Shown here piece by piece: positions 16,293-24,585 of a stretch of DNA of 39,192 nt. Source of the DNA: Pontibacter pamirensis (GTDB lineage Bacteria > Bacteroidota > Bacteroidia > Cytophagales > Hymenobacteraceae); the NCBI RefSeq assembly GCF_010015475.1, contig NZ_SSNI01000050.1:1-39192 (forward strand), written 5' to 3'. Numbering within the stretch: position 1 is the stretch's first letter; every line of letters begins with the position of its first letter. Both the position numbers and the translations under genes were made by a program. Under the pieces are notes generated by a model. That model saw only the letters and a list, made by a program, of their open reading frames with translations. It made no database searches and had not been told where the DNA came from.

Positions 16293-16492
16293 ACATAACA
16301 GTAGTTATAAGAGAAACCGCCCCACAGCCTGGAATTGGGGTCGGGGCTTTTGGTACTTTCAGGGGGTTCGGAAATTGTCCGCGGGTCTCTTTACATTACT
16401 CTGGATAGGTAATGTTCCGTTTAGCTGTCTCTAATTGGGCATTAAACTGGAATTCATTTCCTAAGAACACTATAGGCAACTACAAGAGTTTA

Positions 16493-16500
16493 TAGTTTTG
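16493..16500 (+). promoter_or_regulatory. Possible Bacteroidota -7 promoter element
   Basis: TAGTTTTG fits the Bacteroidota -7 consensus TAnnTTTG and lies 34 bp before the ATG of the HEPN gene. A clear -33 TTG element at the usual distance is not evident, so the assignment is weak. Confidence 0.3.
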
Positions 16501-16534
16501 TGGGTTCTAATTTTTGAAGAAAATCAATTTATAT

Positions 16535-17962
16535 ATGTTTGATATTGATAGACACATATACGATTTCATTGAAAAATTGCAAGGCAGCGGTAATTCATAT
16601 AAATTATTTACAACGATACCTGATTTTTTCATTAATTCTGATTTCCGCGTGGTTGATAATGATAATTATAACTTATCATTTACATTACAACCTAATGAAC
16701 TTAAGAAAGGATTAGATCTAAATTATTTCTTTCAGCGTCCTTTTATATTAGTTTCTGAAGGAATGCGAATTCTTATTCAAAACGTTGATGTTGTAGAAGC
16801 AAGTCAAGGAATCGATGATGATGGCCCTTGCAAATTTAATATAAAGGTAAAGGCATTTAAAGGAGATACAGATGAAGCTTTATGGGAGCAATCTAAACAA
16901 GTAGCATATCTTAGATATAACAAAAATCAGTTTTCTTCTAGTAAATCGGGGATTATTTTTGATTTAACAACCAGTTCTAAAAATAATGGCTTTTACAATG
17001 CATTACAGCTCAATATCGATAATGTTGAATTATTATTCTATTATGAAAGCGTAACTCCAGAATATGGATATTATATCTTTAGACCAAAAGGATTAATAGA
17101 TTTCAAGAAATTTAAACACATTATTGATTCAGTAATAACTGCTTTTGGTTTCCTAAACGGATATTATATGCCAGATACAGTTTATTATTTTGCACAAAAA
17201 AAGGTTAAAGACAAAAGCATACTGACTTTTAGTTACGAAAATAGTAAACGTTCATTTAATACAAATGCTCCAATTATTGATAGTGGGTATTACAAAGATA
17301 TTCCTGTAGAGGATCTTCAATTATCTAGCCTAGAGTTTAATAATTTAGTCGATGTACTTTATAAAAACGAAGAATATTTACGCTCTGCTTTACTATTGAT
17401 TAATGCAGGTACATTAAAAGGTTGCGCAAAGGCTTCTTTAGCTGCTGTTGCTTTAGAAACTATCACTAAGAACATTGGAGCAGAATCATTAAGTAAACAA
17501 ATTATTGGAGACAAAAGACTCAGTAAGGAATTGCGCTGTCAACTTAAGAATACTTTATACAAATTCTCTGATAAACTAGATCAAGAACAATTAAGCATTT
17601 TATCAAATAAACTGGATCAGATTAACAGTAAACCTAATGCAAGCAAACTTGAGGATGCGTTCCAACATCTAGATATATTATTGGATGAAGAAGAAAAGTA
17701 CTGCATTAGTTGTAGGAATCTTTTTCTTCATGGCAATTTACCAAAAAGAAAACAGGATTCATGGCTGACAGATATAGAATTACTGGATATTGTAGCAGAT
17801 CGTTTGGTAATGCTAGGTTCAATTTTATTGCTTAAGATGGCAAAATATAATGGAATGGTTATAGATAGGGGAATGACTGAAGTAACAAAGTGGCGTATGA
17901 TTAAGAGTGGTCAAAAAGTAGGTGGTGGAAATTGTTTAAGAATTATCACCACAACTAAATAA
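16535..17962 (+). CDS. HEPN-domain protein, ApeA-like layout
   Basis: A 475-residue protein counted from the ATG at 16535; an upstream in-frame TTG at 16514 is possible. The N-terminal 230 residues look like a mixed beta-rich domain (aromatic strands such as YGYYIFRPKGLIDFKKFKHI). The C-terminal half is helical and carries CRNLFLHGNLPKR at about 393-405, which contains R394-x4-H399, the RX4-6H catalytic motif of HEPN RNases with the usual Asn after Arg. This order (unique N-domain, C-terminal HEPN with RNxxxH-G) resembles the anti-phage protein ApeA, but the N-domain match is only a resemblance. It is a single gene with very AT-rich codons, separated by 240 bp from the HNH operon, so it looks like a separately acquired defence gene. 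Confidence 0.75.
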   Translation: MFDIDRHIYDFIEKLQGSGNSYKLFTTIPDFFINSDFRVVDNDNYNLSFTLQPNELKKGLDLNYFFQRPFILVSEGMRILIQNVDVVEASQGIDDDGPCKFNIKVKAFKGDTDEALWEQSKQVAYLRYNKNQFSSSKSGIIFDLTTSSKNNGFYNALQLNIDNVELLFYYESVTPEYGYYIFRPKGLIDFKKFKHIIDSVITAFGFLNGYYMPDTVYYFAQKKVKDKSILTFSYENSKRSFNTNAPIIDSGYYKDIPVEDLQLSSLEFNNLVDVLYKNEEYLRSALLLINAGTLKGCAKASLAAVALETITKNIGAESLSKQIIGDKRLSKELRCQLKNTLYKFSDKLDQEQLSILSNKLDQINSKPNASKLEDAFQHLDILLDEEEKYCISCRNLFLHGNLPKRKQDSWLTDIELLDIVADRLVMLGSILLLKMAKYNGMVIDRGMTEVTKWRMIKSGQKVGGGNCLRIITTTK

Positions 17963-18116
17963 TTGGGAAGATACTACAGCTAAATGATTTAAAGCTGCGC
18001 GTCAGCGAGCTGAGCCACCTTTTGCGCGTGGGTTTTCGTGCTTCCCTTGATACATTAGCACAACTGTCCACAGATACGGCGCAAGTAAAATCTTATATTT
18101 TACAGGTAAGCTTCTA

Positions 18117-18158
18117 AAAAGGCAAAAGCAGGGCTTATTAGCTTTTCTTTTGCCTTTT
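18117..18158. terminator. Hairpin AAAAGGCAAAAG / CTTTTGCCTTTT
   Basis: A 12-bp perfect stem with an 18-nt loop between the HEPN gene and the lipoprotein gene. T-rich on one strand and A-rich on the other, it can act in both directions. Its stem sequence is nearly the same as that of the hairpin at 38271-38318. Most of the rest of 17963-18319 holds no recognisable gene; a small hairpin GTAAAAT/ATTTTAC lies at about 18085. Confidence 0.55.
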
Positions 18159-18319
18159 CTATTTATCTTAACATCGGCAACCGTTAAAGACAGTATTAAT
18201 ATACAAAATTTGTCGGTCATTCTAAAAGAATCAGGAATGTGACCAACAGGAATAAATACCTAAAAGTGGGTATTATTTTTATAACATATAATATACATTT
18301 TGCAGGAAATTTATGTTAT

Positions 18320-20170
18320 ATGAATACACGTTTAAAAAAGAAACAACATTTCTTATCTCTACTTACTGGGATACTCTTAATACCGCTGCTAGGCTTATTC
18401 TCCTGCGAAGATCCAAGTCCGGATCCAACATCTAATAAAGAAGAAGTCCTTGCCGAAGAGGGGACTTTCTTTCCGATGGAGATAGCCCAACTGTCACTGA
18501 AAGGAGAGAAAGCCGGCACCGAAAAGGTACAAGGGACTCTGAACAACCAACCAGTTGAAATTCATCTACAAGACAGTGTCATGTTGTTTGTGATGCCCGA
18601 TATAGCACCGGGTGTGTATCAACTGGAGGCTCCGTCCGGAGACAAAATGTTAATAAGCAAAGTTACCGTAAAAGAACTTGTGCTCTCCTCCGCCCCGGAC
18701 CAAATCTTTCAGCAGATTGTTGAAGACAACACCGAAACTATTCAGCACTTAACAACTAAAGCTGAATCGCTACCAGAACCTGATAAAGCGGCACTTTTGA
18801 AGGATATCCAGACTTTAAACAGCTGGAAGGCAAATATTGGACAGCATTACGCAAGCTTATCGCCTGAGGAGAAGGAAAACTTCGCTAAAACAGTGGTTGC
18901 AAACAAGTGGTGGCTTGATGAAATACATTCCGCCGTTGTTGAACTGTCCACACATTCGAACTCTCTGAGAACAACAGGTGAGGTGGATGATTATTGTACA
19001 AGGGTTTGGGATGCCGCTTTGGAGTTGAGAGACGCAAAAAATGAATTGTTTACCCATGCACAAAGAACAAGAATTGCAGCAGGTTTGGCTACTGGAGCGT
19101 TAGTCGCAGTAACTGTTGGTGCTAGCCCTCTTGTAGGCGCAGCTGTTGGAGCCGGTCTCATAGCGTACAGATTCGGTGTTGACTATACGAACTTCAACGA
19201 TGCCTTGGATAACTTTTATGGCACAATGGTTCAGCCCTTTGATGATATGTTTAGCTCAGAAAGGCGCGCTGCTTCTAAGGTAACCTTTGTAAGTGAAGTG
19301 GCAAAGGAAATGGAGACCTCCACAGGCTACCGTAATCTTTACGCTCAGGACAAGGGCAGCAGCATTCCAATAGTTCAGATCATATCGGATGCTTCCAACA
19401 CAGCTAAAGATGTGTGGGAGACTTTTTCACCTTCTCTTCCTACTCCTCTCCAATCTCCTACAATGCTGGACGACATCCAATCTTACAACACGACTGAGAG
19501 AGCCGTTCACAGTAAGTACTTAGATGTGTCTGACATCAGCAATGATAATGTGGCGTTGGTCAAAAAGGAGGAAAAAGATGGCCTGTTGGTGCTGACTTTT
19601 GAAAATAATACCGCGACTACTCAGGAATTCACTTACAAGCTCACTTTTACAGACAGCAGATTCTCTCCTGGTTTTTCGACAACCATAAGTGCTGAAGTTA
19701 TTCCATCAAAAATCATTGGAGAATGGGAAGTTGTTAGTATGAATTTTACATTATACGACGAAGATGGAGTAGCTACTAGCACTTCTGAAAGTGAATTGGA
19801 TATATGGTACTTAGAGTTCACAGCTGACGGCAGCATGTACGAATGGTGGCCCGAAGAAATCAGTGGGACGGAAGAAGAAGCGCGTGAAGAAGTTAGGATG
19901 CTTCATAAGCCAAATAAAGTATCTCTGTATGAGCTTAGAGATAACGGCTCTAAAATACTTACTTCACCGCACCCTGAAGACCAGCCGGGTTCAGAATCAG
20001 AAGAAGATGTTGATCTTATATATGGAGAATTCGATCTCAATTATCAGTCTCCTGATAAGCTTACAATGACTACCTCCAAAATACTTGCTATGGAAGACGA
20101 CGATGGTGTTACTATTTTTTTTAAATACCAGAGGGTGCTGGAAAGGTGTAACTGCAATTTATTGAGGTAA
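18320..20170 (+). CDS. Lipoprotein with a lipocalin-like C-terminal domain
   Basis: A 616-residue protein from the ATG at 18320, chosen because it begins a perfect lipoprotein signal (MNTRLKKKQHFLSLLTG, hydrophobic core, lipobox LFSC with Cys29). The longer frame from a GTG at 18239 would bury that signal. After the Cys comes an acidic Ser/Pro linker, then a helical middle part. A long Gly/Ala/Val-rich hydrophobic stretch near residues 250-285 (AAGLATGALVAVTVGASPLV) could insert in a membrane, which is unusual inside a lipoprotein. The C-terminal 130 residues (IIGEWEVVSMNFTLYDEDGV and WYLEFTADGSMYEW) look like the lipocalin-like domain common in Bacteroidota. I do not recognise a specific function. 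A hairpin at 20209 follows. Confidence 0.8.
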   Translation: MNTRLKKKQHFLSLLTGILLIPLLGLFSCEDPSPDPTSNKEEVLAEEGTFFPMEIAQLSLKGEKAGTEKVQGTLNNQPVEIHLQDSVMLFVMPDIAPGVYQLEAPSGDKMLISKVTVKELVLSSAPDQIFQQIVEDNTETIQHLTTKAESLPEPDKAALLKDIQTLNSWKANIGQHYASLSPEEKENFAKTVVANKWWLDEIHSAVVELSTHSNSLRTTGEVDDYCTRVWDAALELRDAKNELFTHAQRTRIAAGLATGALVAVTVGASPLVGAAVGAGLIAYRFGVDYTNFNDALDNFYGTMVQPFDDMFSSERRAASKVTFVSEVAKEMETSTGYRNLYAQDKGSSIPIVQIISDASNTAKDVWETFSPSLPTPLQSPTMLDDIQSYNTTERAVHSKYLDVSDISNDNVALVKKEEKDGLLVLTFENNTATTQEFTYKLTFTDSRFSPGFSTTISAEVIPSKIIGEWEVVSMNFTLYDEDGVATSTSESELDIWYLEFTADGSMYEWWPEEISGTEEEAREEVRMLHKPNKVSLYELRDNGSKILTSPHPEDQPGSESEEDVDLIYGEFDLNYQSPDKLTMTTSKILAMEDDDGVTIFFKYQRVLERCNCNLLR

Positions 20171-20208
20171 TATAAATAAAGCATAAAGCCGTTAGATAAG
20201 CCTCCTGC

Positions 20209-20242
20209 AAGTCCCAGTAGATGAAATATTCTGCTGGGGCTT
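20209..20242 (+). terminator. Terminator-like hairpin after the lipoprotein
   Basis: AAGTCCCAGTAGA pairs over 13 bp (two wobbles) with TTCTGCTGGGGCTT, 38 bp after the stop codon. The tail is TGATTTC, only weakly T-rich. Confidence 0.55.
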
Positions 20243-20338
20243 GATTTCAAAATATGGAAAATGTAACACAGATATTATGTTATCTTTAATCCAGAATAGC
20301 GGATATATCCACCATATCACTTCCGGATTGCAAATATA

Positions 20339-20427
20339 TAAACATGAATCATCTTGAGTTTAGAGGGAGAAAAAGGAGATCCTCCTGTTTTAGTGGCACC
20401 AGCTAAGCTTGGGATGATTCATGTTTA
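20339..20427. repeat. 15-bp perfect inverted repeat around a 59-bp spacer
   Basis: TAAACATGAATCATC at 20339-20353 is repeated inverted as GATGATTCATGTTTA at 20413-20427. The spacer contains a second palindrome (AGGAGATCCTCCT). It sits between the convergent lipoprotein and beta-barrel genes. It could be a structured terminator, a small RNA or a miniature element; nothing decides between these. Confidence 0.45.
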
Positions 20428-20438
20428 CATCATATGTG

Positions 20439-21080
20439 CTATAGGCTGAACAGGTAAGCCAAGGAAACACCCAGTACACGATTCTTAACTTTAGAATCAT
20501 CACCTTCCGATGTTTCATATAGACTTGACAGGCCAAAGCCATACCTTACATCGAAGTTAACGGCGCCTGCGCCTACTTTGTAGGCTACACCAACGCCGAA
20601 GTTTGCACCAAGCTCCGTTCTGTTATCCTCGTCTCCAAACTCATAGTCATCAGATTCCTTCTCGCCGTCATACTCCATCCTTTCTTTACCGCTTAACCAG
20701 TAGCCAACAGATGGGCCTGCAGTGACAAAGCCCTGTAGTTGCTCCGCGCCAAAAGAAACCTTCGCTAAAACGGGCACTTCTAGGTAGTTCAGCTTTTGCT
20801 TGTAAGTTGCGCCATCTTCTTCCATCTTCAGGCCTTTCTGTACATAAAGCAGTTCCGGCTGAATGGAGAACAGCTCGTTAATCATGATGTTTGCAACCCC
20901 TCCAATCTGCATACCGGCCACTGACTTTACCGCCTCGTTGTAATCCTCTGCATCCTCGCCAGAGTAATTCATTGTTGAGAAAGTGGCTCCAAGGCGGGGA
21001 CCAACTGACACAGTCTGTGCCTCAGCTGCGAAAGTAAAGCCCAGGGCTGCTGCAACTGTTAATAGGTACTTGTTTTTCAT
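20439..21080 (-). CDS. PorT-like outer-membrane beta-barrel protein
   Basis: A 213-residue protein from the ATG at 21080, chosen because it starts a clean signal peptide (MKNKYLLTVAAALGFTFAAEAQ). The mature part begins VSVGPRLGATFSTMNYSG, typical of the OMP_b-brl_2/PorT-like family. Further alternating hydrophobic strands follow: MQIGGVANIMINELFSIQPELLYVQKGLKM, LNYLEVPVLAKVSF, GFVTAGPSVGYWLSG, ANFGVGVAYKVGAGAVNFDVRYGFGL and LGVSLAYLFSL. About eight strands are expected. Such proteins sit in the outer membrane; substrate or partner is not known. The neighbouring PAS-LuxR regulator is in the same direction upstream but separated by 225 bp. Confidence 0.88.
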   Translation of the reverse strand: MKNKYLLTVAAALGFTFAAEAQTVSVGPRLGATFSTMNYSGEDAEDYNEAVKSVAGMQIGGVANIMINELFSIQPELLYVQKGLKMEEDGATYKQKLNYLEVPVLAKVSFGAEQLQGFVTAGPSVGYWLSGKERMEYDGEKESDDYEFGDEDNRTELGANFGVGVAYKVGAGAVNFDVRYGFGLSSLYETSEGDDSKVKNRVLGVSLAYLFSL

Positions 21081-21304
21081 GGAAATTATGTTGTTATATT
21101 TTGCGAAACAATATTCATAAACAAACAATGTATTTCCAAAATTCTATATGTTAGTTTTTGAAAAATACCCAGAAGTGGGTAATTCGCCATCGTGCAAAAC
21201 AGCAATTAGTATTGCTTCAGAACCGCAGTAAGAATTTACATGCCTGTCCCGCTGCACTGTAAAAATATGGGATTTATTGGATTCGTGTGAAATCAATTTA
21301 AACA

Positions 21305-22081
21305 CTATACCACTCCTGATTTGATAGCAAAGGAAATCAGTGCCGGAGTGCTTTTGCAGCCGGTTTTGTGCAGCATGTTCTTACGGTGCGTCTGCACTGT
21401 ATTTTTGCTTATAAAAAGCTTTCCGCCTATTTCTTCGCTGTTGTAGCCCTGGACGAGTAAGAGCAATATATCTCTTTCCCTTGCAGAAAGTAAAGTGTGG
21501 GCGGGCAACCAGGCTTTTTCAACAGTAACGTTGATGTAGGAAGGCTCCCCGTTGAGCCCAATAAATGAGAGCACGGGAGCGCCTTCCTGCTTGAGATGAG
21601 AAATATCCGTGTGGGTGCCGAGGGTGCGTAAAAGACGCCCCTGCTCATCAAACTGGATGGTGACCACCTGCTGCAGAACCCGGATATAGTCACCGTTCTT
21701 CTTCCTGATGCGATAGTCATAGCGGACTTTGTAGTTGGGTATTTGCTCTAGGGTCAACCCGGAGAAGAACTCTCCTACTTTTCTCTCAAAAGACAGAAAC
21801 CAGGGCTGATCCTCAGGATGCATGGCGCTTATCATCATAGGAATATCTACTTCATCTGGAGTGTAACCCAATACTGATTTCACGTCTGCGCTCATGAAAT
21901 CAAAACAGGAGTCTCTGACATTGAAAATATAATAGTAGTACTCGCCCACCTGAAAGAAGGAAAGGAGTCTCTTATGCAACTCAAGCTCAAATCTGTAGCC
22001 CTCTGCAGTAACTGCTCCTCCATTGCCCTCTGAGATAATTTTCCAGATTCTTTGCGCTTGTTCATATACAACTGGTTTCAT
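21305..22081 (-). CDS. PAS-domain LuxR-type transcriptional regulator
   Basis: A 258-residue regulator. A PAS/PAC domain at about 45-165 is visible in YYYIFNVRDSCFDFMSADVK, the PAC phrase VRYDYRIRKKNGDYIRVLQQV and the closing LLRTLGTHTDISHLK. The C-terminal LuxR helix-turn-helix starts at LSARERDILLLLVQGYNSEEIG and continues KLFISKNTVQTHRKNMLHKTG (about 198-240). No receiver domain is present, so the PAS domain itself probably senses the signal. In Cytophagales such PAS-LuxR proteins are common and often control envelope or stress genes. The downstream beta-barrel gene is a possible target, though this is inference from position. Confidence 0.9.
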   Translation of the reverse strand: MKPVVYEQAQRIWKIISEGNGGAVTAEGYRFELELHKRLLSFFQVGEYYYYIFNVRDSCFDFMSADVKSVLGYTPDEVDIPMMISAMHPEDQPWFLSFERKVGEFFSGLTLEQIPNYKVRYDYRIRKKNGDYIRVLQQVVTIQFDEQGRLLRTLGTHTDISHLKQEGAPVLSFIGLNGEPSYINVTVEKAWLPAHTLLSARERDILLLLVQGYNSEEIGGKLFISKNTVQTHRKNMLHKTGCKSTPALISFAIKSGVV

Positions 22082-22276
22082 TGCATTTTAGCTTTTATGT
22101 GCAAGCCACGTTTCTTTAATGGTTTGCATGCTGCAAGTACATCTAACAATAGTGGCGGTTATAAATTTGACAAGAAGCATATACGTTCGTTCTGTAAATA
22201 AGGCTCTTCTTAAAAGCCTAAGCATCCAGCTCTTGCCCAGAAGAAGCCAAGAAATAGACCTGCTCTTAGCTATTGG

Positions 22277-22555
22277 CAGGAGGTTTTCTCCTGAAATAGG
22301 TTGACAAAGTTATCCCGGAGAACGGGGGAATTTTGAGATGGCATGTAGGTGTTAGGCTGCTTGATGAAGTCCACACCTGTTTTGTCGGCCTGCAACAAAA
22401 CCGCAACAAGCGCCCGTTCTGTCCGCAACAAAAAGCGCAACAGAGTGCAACATTACATTGAACAGGTTCATTATCGGGGAACAGCCAGCATGCAAAGCCT
22501 ATCAAAAGGCTATTTTGATGGTAATAGGTGCCTTTTCCTGCTTTTAGAGCTGTTG
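22277..22555 (-). repeat. Dispersed repeat, copy A
   Basis: Read on the minus strand this segment matches the DNA at 30575-30628 joined to 31784-32010, with shared blocks AAAAGCAGGAAAA, CACCTATTACC, AAAATAGCCTTT, GCATGCTGGCTGTTCCC, AAACAGG, CTCAAAATTCCC and ACTTTGTCAACC. It contains a GCAAC cluster at 22392-22451 and ends (22283-22312) in TCCTGAAATAGGTTGACA, which resembles the terminal repeat of the IS3 element at 26705. No intact gene lies in it. It may be a decayed insertion or a non-autonomous element. Confidence 0.65.
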
Positions 22556-22665
22556 CTCTAGGCGTGAACTTACCTTCTGCTATGCCGGTTGTAGCAAAAT
22601 TTTGTTGCGGTTTTGTTGCGCTCTGTTGCGCTTTTTGTTGCGTCTTGTTGCGGACAGAACGTTGC
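22392..22665. repeat. Facing GTTGC clusters
   Basis: Five GCAAC words at 22392-22451 face six GTTGCG words at 22604-22665. The two blocks are inverted relatives: CTCTGTTGCGCTTTTTGTTG is shared, followed by the word GGACAGAACG. Spacing between words is 10-14 bp, mostly 10-12. The DNA between them holds only short hairpins. Confidence 0.6.
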
Positions 22666-22826
22666 GCCTGTCCCAGAAAACGTGGAATGTTGATACAGCC
22701 TACAGCATCCGCTGTTGCTTGGCTTATGGCCAGCAGGGAATGGCATAGTAACAGTCATTCCCTGTTCCTGAGATGAGTGACGTTAGTGGATGAGTGGAGG
22801 CTTATTCAGCCATGACTTTGGAGCGT

Positions 22827-23051
22827 TCAGAACATTCCTGTAAGCGGGGCTGCATCAAGCAACATGTAGTATTCTGTTGCAGTGATACTCTTGGCAACAC
22901 TGGAGCGCTTTTTAAACGCAGTACCCACGGTGGTTTCCCTACTGTAGGTGTTCGCTATAGCGATTGCTTCCTGTTTGCAGCTTGCCCTGACGCCTGCCCA
23001 CGATTCCTCCTGCTGTCCTGGACTTTTAAGCTTAATTTTAAAATGTCTCAT
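22827..23051 (-). CDS. Possible small protein, unrecognised
   Basis: A 74-residue open frame with balanced composition (MRHFKIKLKSPGQQEESWAG at the N-terminus and SSVAKSITATEYYMLLDAA near the end). Codon choice looks protein-like, unlike the Cys-rich overlapping frame on the plus strand, which I consider spurious. I do not recognise the family and see no ribosome binding site. It lies inside the repeat-rich stretch and could be a remnant. Confidence 0.35.
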   Translation of the reverse strand: MRHFKIKLKSPGQQEESWAGVRASCKQEAIAIANTYSRETTVGTAFKKRSSVAKSITATEYYMLLDAAPLTGMF

Positions 23052-23534
23052 GAAGCATTGGCTGTTAAGTTTACAATCTGCTTGAATCGTCCTGAAAAAA
23101 GTTTAGCAAAAAACAGGACAAATCTAAAGGGGTACAACGGTACAGCTTTGCGGTGGCGTAGCTGCCTTGCAGGTAGGGTTCACTGATAATTCGATATTCA
23201 CTTCCTGTACTGCGGCAAGGGCTCAGTATAGATTGGCTTACCTGCTTTTGTTCTTCAATCCCTTTAGTACTACTAAGATTTCAAGAGCTTTATTCAGCAA
23301 CTACCTTCCTTAGACTTGTAAAATATAGATAGGAGTCACAATATGAAAGGTAAATGCAAGTGGCTTTGTAACATTCAAGTGCCACAAAATCAAGATACTA
23401 AACAGCAGTCATAACAACTGCAGAAAACCTTAATGTCACCTGTGCCGCTGTCCCGGAAAACGTGAAGATTTTGAGACGGCTTATGGGGTCTCTTCTATTT
23501 TGACCGTTTAAGCCGAGCAACGCTTAGTGCTGCT

Positions 23535-23641
23535 GTTGCTGGCTGTTGCTGGGCTGTTGCTGGCTGTTGCTGGGCTGTTGCTGGGCTGTTGCTGGACTGT
23601 TGCTGGACTGTTGCTGGACTGTTGCTGGACTGTTGCTGCGG
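23535..23641 (+). repeat. Minisatellite of 10-11-bp GTTGCTGGRCT units
   Basis: Ten tandem copies of GTTGCTGGCT, GTTGCTGGGCT or GTTGCTGGACT, with the last copy changing into GTTGCTGCGG. Units of one type are clustered (four GGACT copies in a row), as expected from slippage. The unit shares the GTTGC core with the dispersed clusters nearby. It is followed at once by a 13-bp hairpin (23652-23685). Confidence 0.85.
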
Positions 23642-23651
23642 CTTATTTTTA

Positions 23652-23685
23652 GCTATTAAAAGGCACTTCTGGGCCTTTTAATAGC
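23652..23685. terminator. Hairpin GCTATTAAAAGGC / GCCTTTTAATAGC
   Basis: A 13-bp perfect stem with an 8-nt loop, followed by GTTTCT. It can act in both directions. There is no gene immediately upstream, so it may be part of the repeat element rather than a gene end. Confidence 0.5.
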
Positions 23686-23962
23686 GTTTCTAATCATTTC
23701 TGCATCATTTTTGGCTCTTGCTAAGCCTTGGCGGCTCAGAACCAGGTGTAATAAAAAGCTGTAGCATGACCGTTCACAGCCGGTTATGGCGGAAATCGAT
23801 ATACTCTACCGCTCAATAGCTTCTTTTACTACTGCGGAGTGCCGCTTTTGATGTGTGGTGTTGTGTTCCTTTTGTTGACATAGTGCTGCACAGCAGGAGG
23901 TACGTTTAAAACAGCGGCACTTTTTTGCCTCCTGCCGCATCGCCTGGCTTTCAGCCGAACAA

Positions 23963-23997
23963 GAAAGGCTGCCTTTATCGGGCAGCCTTTCCTTTTA
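23963..23997 (+). terminator. Intrinsic terminator
   Basis: GAAAGGCTGCC pairs with GGCAGCCTTTC (11 bp, 7-nt loop) and is followed by CTTTTAC. It has the form of a good rho-independent terminator but no coding sequence is recognised in the 900 bp before it. Confidence 0.6.
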
Positions 23998-24334
23998 CAA
24001 AGCTAAAGTCCGCAGGGACCATTTATGATGAAAAGAGCAGGATGCTCTTGAGGCGCGCAAGGTAGTCAATATTCATATATCCAAGCATATCACCGGCTGT
24101 CTCTTTTCAAAGGGAAGCTTACCTAATGTGCGCTTTGCTCTGGTTGAAATGCAGGCACAGAAATCGGGAGTATTTTGATAGGGCTTAAGGGATGTCTTCT
24201 GTTCCGCTCGTTAAGCCGAGCAACGCTTACTGCTGCCATCTTGCTGTTGTTGCGGCTATGTAAAAGCGGAGTCACATTAATTCCAGCCGGTGCAGCGCCT
24301 TTACCCCTTGTGGCTTGCTGCGTATAGCCTTGTG

Positions 24335-24577
24335 ATGGACATGCAAGAGTTTAACGCCCTGCCCCTAAACGAAAGAACCGCCAGCGTGTGGAAGCTGGGC
24401 ACCTTCCTCTCTTCCCGTACAAAGGGCAATTACAGCCTGGCGCTTTACCACATAGGCAGCTTCTTCAGCGAGATGTGGTATGACCCTGTTGAAAATAAGA
24501 TTATGCTAGTGCAGGCCTTCACCAGTCGAACATTGCCCGAGCCCTACCTGGAACTCATCGAGCTACCGAGGCTCTAG
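24335..24577 (+). CDS. Small unknown protein convergent with the resolvase
   Basis: An 80-residue protein from the ATG at 24335 (MDMQEFNALPLNERTASVWK), the start also supported by the paralogue at 28821. It shares ALYHIGSFFSEMWYDP and LPEPYLELIELP with that paralogue and more distantly with the product at 8066. About 65% of positions look identical between the 24.3 and 28.6 kb copies. There is no signal or membrane segment. Its stop lies 8 bp from the stop of the resolvase, tail to tail, and the arrangement is repeated at 28.6 kb, so the two genes probably move together. Function is unknown; a recombinase accessory protein is one possibility. Confidence 0.8.
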   Translation: MDMQEFNALPLNERTASVWKLGTFLSSRTKGNYSLALYHIGSFFSEMWYDPVENKIMLVQAFTSRTLPEPYLELIELPRL

Positions 24578-24585
24578 CTTTCCTT

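Noticed and set aside
18002..18220. 72-residue minus-strand frame
   Set aside because: It spans the hairpin at 18117-18158 and lacks any coding signal.
22794..23186. 130-residue plus-strand frame
   Set aside because: Cys- and Phe-rich with no protein-like blocks; the opposite strand has a more plausible small frame.
23535..23641. CRISPR array
   Set aside because: Units are 10-11 bp and contiguous with no spacers, and no cas gene is present; it is a minisatellite.
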